Assembly: GCA_013140955.1 (NCBI GenBank)
Contig: JABFRY010000074.1
Span: 1-7,088, forward strand
Length of the DNA stretch: 7,088 nucleotides
Source of the DNA: Acidobacteriota bacterium
GTDB taxonomy: Bacteria > Acidobacteriota > Vicinamibacteria > Vicinamibacterales > UBA2999
Direction: 5' to 3'
The notes below the pieces were generated by a model. It was not told the DNA's origin and searched no databases. It saw only the letters and a list, made by a program, of their open reading frames with translations. Made by a program: the position numbers and the translations under genes. This document shows, in pieces, positions 1 to 6,216 of this stretch. How positions within the stretch are numbered: position 1 is the first letter of the stretch; each line of letters starts with the position of its first letter.

Positions 1-82
1 CTCCGGCACGCCCGCCCGCGCCGCGAGGGTCGCCTGCCTGCCGTCGCAGACGTACAGGAGGGCGAACGCGAGGTCCGGCGCC
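1..82 (-). other. Inverted fragment encoding the N-terminal half of a GAF domain
   Basis: Read on the minus strand from about base 82 down to base 1, this stretch gives APDLAFALLYVCDG, then RQATLAARAGVPE. That is the usual start of the GAF domain in bacterial sensor kinases: a hydrophobic strand with a Phe-Ala-Leu-Leu-Tyr core, a turn, then a second strand ending in Ala-Gly-hydrophobic-Pro. The plus-strand reading of the same bases resembles nothing. The kinase on the plus strand starts just to the right with the complementary C-terminal GAF half (HVDLGALRSVPWPI onward). The two halves meet at the self-complementary hexamer GGCGCC (77-82). I infer that this segment belongs to the kinase gene in the opposite orientation and was inverted, either in the genome or during assembly. 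It could instead be the edge of a second, divergent kinase copy. The minus reading becomes meaningless beyond about base 85, which argues against an independent intact gene. Confidence 0.7.
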
Positions 83-91
83 CCCGAGCAC

Positions 92-3000
92 GTGGACCTG
101 GGCGCCCTGCGTTCGGTGCCCTGGCCGATTGCCGAGGCGCTGCGCAGCCGCGAGCCGCAGCGGGTGGATCGCCCCACGGCCGCAGGGCCGTCGTTCGTGC
201 TGCCGCTCGGGATTCCCGGCCTGAACCGGCTGCTCGGCGCGCTGGTGGTGGGGCTCGCGCGGGGCGTGCACGACGACGACGCGTGCCAGACGTTCCTGGC
301 CACGCTCGGAGAGGCCGTGGGCGGCGCACTGTCCCAGGCGCGCGAGCACGCCGAGGAGCGGCGGGGACGTGCAGGGGGTGGCCGATTGCCGATGGCCGAG
401 CGTGTACAGCGGCGGGACCCCGCGGCCCCCAAGCGGCTGACCGATGCGTTCGCCCGCGTCCAGCGTCATCTCACCCTCACCCTCAACCTGGCGCGCACCG
501 TGGCGTGGACGGCCGACCCGTTTGGCGACAAGCGGTGGGCGGCCGACAGCCTGGCCGACATCTACGGCGTGGCGACGCTGCCATCGGCCGAGGACGAGTG
601 GGCGCTCATCCATCCCGACGACCGGGTCGGTCATGCGCGGACGGTTGAGCGAGGCACGTACGGGGACGGATACCGATCGACGTATCGCATCATCCGCCCG
701 GACACGGGGCGCATCACGTGGCTCGATGAGCGTGCCGTGGCCACGCGGAACGCCGCCGGCGTGGTGGTCGAGCTGGTGGGCGTGGTGACCGACGTCACCG
801 AGCGGGAAGAGGTCGAGGAGCAGCTGCGGGTGACCTCGGAACGCTTCGAGGCCGCGATCGACCGCACGCCGGTCGTCGTCTTCAACCAGGATCGCGATCT
901 CCGTTACACGTGGATCCACAACCCGGGGCTTGGCCTGACGCCGGACGGCGTGCGCGGGCTCACCGACGCCGACGTCTTCGAGCAACTCGAGGATGCCCGC
1001 CGGGCGGAGGCGGTCAAGCGTCGCGTGCTGGCCACCGGCCACGCGGAGCGCGGCGAGCTGTGCGTGCACTACAAGGGCGAGCCGCGGTTCTTCGACCTGC
1101 TCGTGCGGCCCCAGCGGGGCGCCGACGGCAGCGTCATCGGCGTCCTGGGCACGGCCGTGGACATCACCGAGCGCAAGCGCGTCGAGGAGCACGTGCGGTT
1201 CCAGGCCGATGTGCTCGCCCAGGTGCGTGACGCCGTGGTGGCCATCGACGCCGACTACCGGCTCACCTACGTGAACGAGGCCGCACTCCGTCGGTACGGC
1301 GTGTCCGAGGCCGAGGTGCTCGGGCGCCCCCTGCACGAGGCATGCGAGGTGCGGTGGCTCAAGCCGGGCGACGAGGCAGAGGCGCTCGAATCCCTGCGGA
1401 CCACGGGCCAGTGGCGGGGCGAGCACGTGCACGTCACGCGCGACGGGCGCGTGATCCACGTCGAGTCGTTCGTGAGCGCCCTGACCGGCGGCAGGACGGG
1501 ACTGCTGGCGGTGATCCGCGACATCACTGCCCGCCGCCGTGCGGACCAGTGGCTGGCGACCGAGCATGCCGTGTCCCGCCTCCTGGCGGAGGGGCCGGGG
1601 ACCGCGGACGTCGTGCCGGCCATCCTCGAGACGCTGGCGACACACCTGGGTGCCACGGCTGCGACGCTGTGGCAGCCCGACGCCTCAGGCCTCGTCCTGC
1701 GGTGCGCTGGCTTCGCCGTGGCCACGCCCGGGCACGACGACCTCCGGGACATGCAGCCGCTGACGGCCGGGATCGCCTACGCGCGTGGGCAGGGGCTGGT
1801 GGGCCGGGTGTGGGAGACGGGGGAGCCGGCCTGGCGCGACGACGTCTCGTCCATGTCCGGCCTCGCCGCGGCCCTCGCCAGCCGTGCCGGGTGCCAGGCG
1901 GTCCTCGCCTTTCCCGTCCGGCACGAGGGGCACTGCGTGGCGGTGATCGAGTTGTCGTCACCGGGGCCCGCCGAGCCGGAGCCCGGCTATCTCAATGCGC
2001 TGGCCGCAATCGGGCACGAGGTCGGGCTGTTCCTGCAGCGGCGCGCCGCCCAGGAGGCGCTGAGGCGCAGCGAGGCCCTCTTCCGCGCTGTGTACGAGAA
2101 CGCCGGCGCCGGCATCGCCGTCGTCGATCCCGCCAGCGGGAACTTCGTGCACGTGAACCGGCGGTTCGCGGACATGCTGGGATACGCCACCGAGGAGCTG
2201 CGTGGCCGCCACGTGCAGACGATCACGCACCCCGACGACTGGGCCCTCGACGCCGAGATTCTGAGAGCCTCGGCCCTCGACGCGACCTACGCCGACCTGG
2301 TCGAGCGACGCAACATCCGGCGCGATGGCGGCGTGGTCTGGGTCCAGGTGGCGGTGACGACGCTCCGGGACTACGAGGGCCGGGCCCAGGCGACACTGGC
2401 GATGGTCCACGACATCACCGAGCGCAAGCGGACCGAGGCGGCGCTCAAGGAGGCGGACCGCCGGAAGGACGAGTTCCTGGCGACCCTGGCGCACGAGCTG
2501 CGCAACCCGCTGGCCCCGATCCGGAGCGCGGTGGCCCTGTTGCAGCACGTGGGCGCCCGCGACGACGCCCTGCAGCGGTATCGCGACGTCATCGAGCGTC
2601 AGGTGCGCCAGATGGGCCGCCTCCTCGATGATCTCCTCGACGTGAGCCGCATCACCCGGGGCAAGCTCGTGCTGCGCACCCGTCCGGTCGCGCTCGCCGA
2701 TGCCCTGCATGCGGCCGTCGAGGCCAGCCGGCCCCTGATCGACGCCTCCCGTCACGACCTCACGCTCGTGCTGCCCGAGGGGGCGGTGGTGGTCAACGGC
2801 GACCTCGCACGGTTGACGCAGGTGTTCACCAACCTCCTGAACAATGCCGCGAAGTATTCCGAGCCGGGGGGCCGGATCGATGTGAGCGTGCACATCGAGG
2901 CCGATGACCGGTGGGGCCGCTGCGCCGTGGTGTCGGTGCGCGACTCGGGCGTGGGCATCCTCCCCGAACTGCTCGAGAAGGTGTTCGAGCCGTTCACGCA

Positions 3001-3586
3001 GCTGCAGACGTCACGGACCGGCGCTCCCGGAGGGCTTGGTATCGGCCTCGCCCTGGCGCGGCGGCTGGTCGAGATGCACGGCGGGACCATCGAGGCGCGC
3101 AGTGACGGACCCGACGCCGGGTGCACCATGGTGATCCGTCTGCCGGCCATGCGCTCGACGGCCGGCTTCCTGCCCGAGCGCAGCGCCACCGGGGAGGCCC
3201 AGGCGGGACTTTTGAAGCGCGTGCTGGTGGTCGACGACGCGGTCGACAGCGCCAACATGCTTGCGGCCCTCGTGGGGCAGCTCGGGCACGAGGTGCAGGT
3301 GGCCTATGGGGGAGAGGAGGCCCTGGCGCTCGTGGCGGTCTTCGCGCCCGACGTGATCCTGCTCGACCTCGGCATGCCCGGCCTGAGCGGCTTCGACGTC
3401 GCGCGCCGTCTTCGTGCGCACCCGGCGGGTCGCGACGTGACGCTCATCGCGCAGACGGGGTGGGGCCAGGAACAGGACCGCCAGCGCACGGCCGACGCCG
3501 GGTTCGACTACCACCTCGTCAAGCCGATCGACCCGGCCGTGCTGGCCCAGCTCGTGGGCGTCGCATCCACCTCCGAACCCGAGTGA
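92..3586 (+). CDS. Cytosolic hybrid sensor histidine kinase (GAF-PAS-PAS-PAS-GAF-PAS-HisKA-HATPase-REC), 5' end disrupted
   Basis: This is a multi-sensor hybrid kinase that autophosphorylates a histidine and passes the phosphate to its own receiver domain. Residues are counted from the GTG at 92. The order is: C-terminal half of a GAF (1-95); PAS1 with an HPDD motif (about 115-245); PAS2 (251-367); PAS3 (371-488); a second GAF (490-655); PAS4 with HPDDW (658-785). The PAS units end in D[IV]TE-R or DITARRR motifs. HisKA carries HELRNP with phospho-acceptor His801. HATPase_c has the N box NLLNNAAK (914-921), G1 DSGVGI (951-956) and G2 GGLGIGL (980-986). The receiver (1042 to about 1155) has acidic Asp1048/Asp1049, phospho-acceptor Asp1092, Thr1122 and Lys1144, so both catalytic parts look intact. 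No membrane segment, HPt or DNA-binding domain is visible; it is probably soluble and needs an external HPt or partner for output. The signal is unknown. The start is unreliable: there is no ribosome binding site before this GTG, the frame stays open to base 2, and the GAF is cut in half at an apparent inversion. The true gene starts further upstream. Confidence 0.9.
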   Translation: MDLGALRSVPWPIAEALRSREPQRVDRPTAAGPSFVLPLGIPGLNRLLGALVVGLARGVHDDDACQTFLATLGEAVGGALSQAREHAEERRGRAGGGRLPMAERVQRRDPAAPKRLTDAFARVQRHLTLTLNLARTVAWTADPFGDKRWAADSLADIYGVATLPSAEDEWALIHPDDRVGHARTVERGTYGDGYRSTYRIIRPDTGRITWLDERAVATRNAAGVVVELVGVVTDVTEREEVEEQLRVTSERFEAAIDRTPVVVFNQDRDLRYTWIHNPGLGLTPDGVRGLTDADVFEQLEDARRAEAVKRRVLATGHAERGELCVHYKGEPRFFDLLVRPQRGADGSVIGVLGTAVDITERKRVEEHVRFQADVLAQVRDAVVAIDADYRLTYVNEAALRRYGVSEAEVLGRPLHEACEVRWLKPGDEAEALESLRTTGQWRGEHVHVTRDGRVIHVESFVSALTGGRTGLLAVIRDITARRRADQWLATEHAVSRLLAEGPGTADVVPAILETLATHLGATAATLWQPDASGLVLRCAGFAVATPGHDDLRDMQPLTAGIAYARGQGLVGRVWETGEPAWRDDVSSMSGLAAALASRAGCQAVLAFPVRHEGHCVAVIELSSPGPAEPEPGYLNALAAIGHEVGLFLQRRAAQEALRRSEALFRAVYENAGAGIAVVDPASGNFVHVNRRFADMLGYATEELRGRHVQTITHPDDWALDAEILRASALDATYADLVERRNIRRDGGVVWVQVAVTTLRDYEGRAQATLAMVHDITERKRTEAALKEADRRKDEFLATLAHELRNPLAPIRSAVALLQHVGARDDALQRYRDVIERQVRQMGRLLDDLLDVSRITRGKLVLRTRPVALADALHAAVEASRPLIDASRHDLTLVLPEGAVVVNGDLARLTQVFTNLLNNAAKYSEPGGRIDVSVHIEADDRWGRCAVVSVRDSGVGILPELLEKVFEPFTQLQTSRTGAPGGLGIGLALARRLVEMHGGTIEARSDGPDAGCTMVIRLPAMRSTAGFLPERSATGEAQAGLLKRVLVVDDAVDSANMLAALVGQLGHEVQVAYGGEEALALVAVFAPDVILLDLGMPGLSGFDVARRLRAHPAGRDVTLIAQTGWGQEQDRQRTADAGFDYHLVKPIDPAVLAQLVGVASTSEPE

Positions 3587-3588
3587 GG
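3585..3588 (+). promoter_or_regulatory. Ribosome binding site for the phosphoribosyltransferase gene
   Basis: GAGG overlaps the kinase stop codon and lies 5 bases before the ATG at 3594. It supports that start and suggests that translation of the small gene is coupled to the kinase gene upstream. The match is short but the spacing is good. Confidence 0.5.
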
Positions 3589-3593
3589 ACACG

Positions 3594-4214
3594 ATGCTGT
3601 TCGAGGACCGCGCCGATGCCGCACGTCAGCTCGCAGCGGCCCTGATGCCCTACCGGGGGCGCCGTCCCCTGGTGCTCGGCCTGCCTCGCGGCGGCGTACC
3701 CATGGCGCGCATCATCGCCGATGCGCTCGATGGCGACCTGGATGTCCTGCTCGTCCGCAAGCTCTGCGCCCCGGGGCAACGAGAACTCGCCATCGGCGCG
3801 GTGGGCGAGTCGGGCGCGGTCGTGCGCAACGAGTACTTCGAGGACGTGGCCGGGGACTACGTGCAGGAGGAGATCGCCGAGGAGCTCGCGCTCATCCGCC
3901 GGCGTCGCGTCCTGTACTCGGGTGTGCACCCGCCCATCGATCCCGCGGGTCGGATCGTGATCGTCGTCGACGACGGCATCGCCACGGGCGCCTCGATGGT
4001 GGCCGCCGTCCGTGCCGTGCGCGAACGGGGGCCGGCCACCGTGGTGGTGGCCGTGGGGGTCGCTGCGCCCTCCTCGCTGGCGCTCGTTGGCGCGGAGGCC
4101 GACGACATCGTGTGCCTCCACGCTCCGCCTGGCTTCGTGGCGGTCGGGACGTTCTACCGCGACTTCTCCGAGGTGTCCGACACGATGGTCACCGCCGCGC
4201 TCGCGGCGGGCTGA
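3594..4214 (+). CDS. Phosphoribosyltransferase-domain protein (PRTase type I fold), 206 aa
   Basis: This is a single-domain protein of the type I phosphoribosyltransferase fold. The PRPP-binding loop is clear: a run of hydrophobics, then VVDDGIATGASM (124-135), with the two acidic residues followed by the TG-S/T turn. Other landmarks are LPRGGVP (30-36), VRKLCAPGQRELAIGA (54-69) and a C-terminal VGTFYRDFSEVSD (184-196). These are typical of the 'predicted phosphoribosyltransferase' family, whose members often have no assigned substrate. Some relatives are fused to, or sit beside, an alpha/beta hydrolase; this one is not fused. Cys58 sits where relatives I recall have Gly. No signal peptide or membrane segment is seen, so it is probably cytosolic. 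It starts 7 bases after the kinase stop and is presumably cotranscribed with it. The fold is secure. The substrate, and any link to the kinase signal, cannot be read from the sequence. Confidence 0.88.
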   Translation: MLFEDRADAARQLAAALMPYRGRRPLVLGLPRGGVPMARIIADALDGDLDVLLVRKLCAPGQRELAIGAVGESGAVVRNEYFEDVAGDYVQEEIAEELALIRRRRVLYSGVHPPIDPAGRIVIVVDDGIATGASMVAAVRAVRERGPATVVVAVGVAAPSSLALVGAEADDIVCLHAPPGFVAVGTFYRDFSEVSDTMVTAALAAG

Positions 4215-4238
4215 GACGGGATCGGCCCGCCGCCCGTC
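4215..4238 (+). terminator. GC-rich hairpin after the phosphoribosyltransferase gene; candidate terminator
   Basis: GACGGG (4215-4220) pairs with CCCGTC (4233-4238). Inside, after an AT bulge, CGG (4223-4225) pairs with CCG (4230-4232) around a CCCG loop, giving nine base pairs in all. It begins at the base after the TGA stop and sits in the 63-bp gap (4215-4277) between two convergent genes, where a terminator is expected. No run of T follows, so an intrinsic terminator of the classical kind is not shown. It may act with Rho, or simply stabilise the 3' end. I see no promoter or other element in the rest of the gap. Confidence 0.4.
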
Positions 4239-4277
4239 GCATGCGCGCCGGAGTGCCACCCCGACACGTGAACGGTG

Positions 4278-4916
4278 TCAGTCGGCGGCGGCCTGGACGT
4301 GGATCCCGCACTCGAGCTTCTCGCCCTGCCACCGGCCCGAGCGGGGATTGGCCGGGTCGAGCGGCAGAGTGGTGCAGGGCTCGCAGCCGATGCTCGAGTA
4401 GCCGAGTTCGTAGAGCGGGAGCAAGGGGATGTCGTGCGCCTTGGCGTAGGCCCACACGTCGCGCGCCGTCCATGACGCGAGCGGGCTGACGCGCTGGATG
4501 ATCCTGCCGCTCGGCAGCCTGAAGGGCTCCACCTCCTGGATGGTCGCGCGCGACGGTGACTGGTCCCGACGCAGCGCGGTGTACCAGACGTCATACGACT
4601 CGAGGGCGGAGAAGAGCGGCCCCACCTTGTGACGGGCGCAGCATGCCGTCGTGCTGTCCGACTGCCAGAGCCCGACCTGCGGTTCGGCGGCCCGCAGGTT
4701 CACCAGGGTCAGGCCCCAGGCCTCGGCCATCCGGTCGCGGTACTCCAGTGTCTGCGCGAAGTGGTGGAGCGTGTCGAGGAACAGCACCGGCAGATCCGGC
4801 CGCTGCGCAATCAGCATGTGGGTCAGCACGACGCACTCGGCCTGGAAGCTCGACGTGAGGCAGTGCCTGCCCTCGAGGGCCAGGGTGTCCGTGATGACGG
4901 TGCGTGCGTCGCTCAT
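4278..4916 (-). CDS. cysH: Assimilatory adenylyl-sulfate (APS) reductase, iron-sulfur CysH type, 212 aa
   Basis: It reduces activated sulfate (APS, possibly PAPS) to sulfite and AMP (or PAP), using electrons from thioredoxin, in the cytoplasmic assimilation of sulfate to cysteine. Visible motifs are SSFQAEC (22-28) in place of a PP-loop, LDTLHHF (48-54), LRRDQSPSRA (115-124) for binding the nucleotide sulfate, and ECGIH (202-206) with catalytic Cys203. Cys92-Cys93 together with Cys178-x-x-Cys181 make the CC...CxxC set that ligates a [4Fe-4S] cluster. In this family that set marks enzymes that mainly use APS; the cluster-free PAPS reductases lack it. There is no C-terminal thioredoxin-like domain, as is usual in bacteria. 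It is the last gene of cysD-cysN-cysH as seen here. Its ATG overlaps the cysN TGA by 4 bases (ATGA), with a good GAGGAG site upstream, so translational coupling is likely. Substrate preference is an inference from the cysteines. Confidence 0.93.
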   Translation of the reverse strand: MSDARTVITDTLALEGRHCLTSSFQAECVVLTHMLIAQRPDLPVLFLDTLHHFAQTLEYRDRMAEAWGLTLVNLRAAEPQVGLWQSDSTTACCARHKVGPLFSALESYDVWYTALRRDQSPSRATIQEVEPFRLPSGRIIQRVSPLASWTARDVWAYAKAHDIPLLPLYELGYSSIGCEPCTTLPLDPANPRSGRWQGEKLECGIHVQAAAD

Positions 4917-6214
4917 GTCAGCATCTCCTCAATGGCTCGCTGGACGGCCGTGATGGCGTCGGTGTCGGAAGCGGCGTCCCGCGCCAGCCGCGCGATCCGC
5001 TCGGCCGCCGTCATCGGGGCGGCCACCGTGGTGCTCTCGTGCGCCGGATTCGTGATCATGCCGGCGCCGGCCGTGAACTGGGTCGCCGGGTCGATGAGCA
5101 CGAAGCTGCCCGTCGAGCGGTTGTCGGCGTAGCGGTCGAACACCAGGGGCCGGGAGGTGGACACCACGACCGAGCCGATCTGGTTGAGCACCAGCCCGTG
5201 ACTCACTTCCGCCGTGACCGTGCGGCTGGTCTGCTTCAGCACGTAGACCCGCGACGGGTCGAGGGGCCGCTCGTCCATCCACACGAGCTCGGCCTCGAAG
5301 CGCTGGCCGACCATCGGTGGCTCGGAGACGAGCATGTCGCCACGGCTGATGTCGATCTCGTCGTCGAGCGCCAGCGTCACCGACATCGGCGCGAACGCCT
5401 GCTCCAGGTCGCCGTTCCAGGTCACGATGCGGCTCACGCGCGCCGACCGCCCGGAGGGCCACACGGTGAGGGTGTCGCCGCGGCGGACCACGCCGGAGGC
5501 GATCTGGCCCGCGTAGCCGCGGAACGCGTCGTCGGGCCGGCTGACCAACTGCACCGGAAAGCGGAACGGGCCGGCGGGCAGGTCCCGGTGCACGTGCACG
5601 GTCTCGAGATACTCCAGCAGGCTCTGCCCCTCGAACCAGGGCGTGCGGTCGCTGCGTCCGATGACGTTGTCGCCGTGGAGTGCGCTCATGGGGATGGCGT
5701 GCACGGGCAGCCCTCCGAGGAGATCCTCGAAGTCGTCCACGATCCGGTCGAAGACGCCGCGGTCGAACTCCACCAGGTCCATCTTGTTCACGGCGAGCAC
5801 GAAGTCGCGGATGCCCAGCAGCTTGGCAATCCGTGCATGACGGCGCGACTGGGCGCGCACGCCGTTCCTCGCATCCACCAGCAGGATCGCCACGTCCGCC
5901 GTGGACGCGCCGGTCGCCATGTTGCGCGTGTACTGCTCGTGGCCCGGCGTGTCGGCCAGCACGAACTTGCGGCGGGCGGTGGCGAAGTAGCGGTACGCCA
6001 CGTCGATCGTGATGCCCTGTTCGCGTTCGGCCCTCAGGCCGTCGGTGAAGAGCGAGAAGTCGATCGGCCCGGCCGTCCGGCTCTTGGACGCCTGTTCCAC
6101 CGAGGCGACCTGGTCCTCGTAGACGGAGCGCGAGTCGTAGAGGAGGCGGCCGATGAGCGTGCTCTTGCCGTCGTCGACGCTGCCGGCCGTGCAGATGCGA
6201 AGGAGTCCGGACAT
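4913..6214 (-). CDS. cysN: Sulfate adenylyltransferase subunit 1 (GTPase subunit), 433 aa, no APS kinase fusion
   Basis: This is the GTP-hydrolysing subunit of ATP sulfurylase. With CysD it makes APS and pyrophosphate from ATP and sulfate, GTP hydrolysis driving the unfavourable reaction. It is an EF-Tu-like GTPase with all the signature motifs: P-loop GSVDDGKS (11-18), switch region REQGITIDVAYRYF (64-77), DTPGH (88-92), NKMD (143-146) and SAL (177-179). Two beta-barrel domains follow (about 215-390). The protein ends with a tail of about 45 residues rich in Ala and Arg. In CysNC proteins an APS kinase domain would sit there; here it is absent. The chosen ATG at 6214 gives the standard MSGLLRICTAGSVDDGKS start. 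The same frame is open further upstream to 6376, but that would overlap cysD by about 160 bases and adds unrelated residues. The gene begins 2 bases after the cysD stop and overlaps cysH by 4. Confidence 0.95.
   Translation of the reverse strand: MSGLLRICTAGSVDDGKSTLIGRLLYDSRSVYEDQVASVEQASKSRTAGPIDFSLFTDGLRAEREQGITIDVAYRYFATARRKFVLADTPGHEQYTRNMATGASTADVAILLVDARNGVRAQSRRHARIAKLLGIRDFVLAVNKMDLVEFDRGVFDRIVDDFEDLLGGLPVHAIPMSALHGDNVIGRSDRTPWFEGQSLLEYLETVHVHRDLPAGPFRFPVQLVSRPDDAFRGYAGQIASGVVRRGDTLTVWPSGRSARVSRIVTWNGDLEQAFAPMSVTLALDDEIDISRGDMLVSEPPMVGQRFEAELVWMDERPLDPSRVYVLKQTSRTVTAEVSHGLVLNQIGSVVVSTSRPLVFDRYADNRSTGSFVLIDPATQFTAGAGMITNPAHESTTVAAPMTAAERIARLARDAASDTDAITAVQRAIEEMLT
4925..4930 (-). promoter_or_regulatory. 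Ribosome binding site for cysH
   Basis: On the minus strand GAGGAG lies inside the 3' end of cysN, 8 bases before the cysH ATG at 4916-4914. The strong match and ideal spacing fix the cysH start despite the 4-base overlap with cysN. Confidence 0.7.
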
Positions 6215-6216
6215 GC

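Noticed and set aside
92..94. GTG at 92 as the native start of the kinase
   Set aside because: It has no ribosome binding site, falls in the middle of a GAF domain, and the frame is open to the window edge. I keep the coordinate only as the first available start after the apparent inversion point.
1342..2631. 429-residue plus-strand open frame in another frame of the kinase gene
   Set aside because: Its product is an Arg/Gly/Ala/Pro-rich sequence with no motif, overlapping the PAS3 to HisKA region of the real frame.
1958..2893. 311-residue minus-strand open frame inside the kinase gene
   Set aside because: It lies opposite the GAF2-PAS4-HisKA-HATPase coding region, which has clear motifs. 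The antisense product has biased composition and no domain.
3519..4259. 246-residue minus-strand open frame opposite the phosphoribosyltransferase gene
   Set aside because: The plus-strand gene carries an unmistakable PRPP loop. The antisense frame is His/Arg/Asp-rich with no family features.
4263..4279. GACAC/GTGTC inverted repeat at the cysH stop, considered as a terminator for the minus-strand operon
   Set aside because: There are only five pairs with a seven-base loop and no following T run in the direction of cysH transcription. It is too weak to call.
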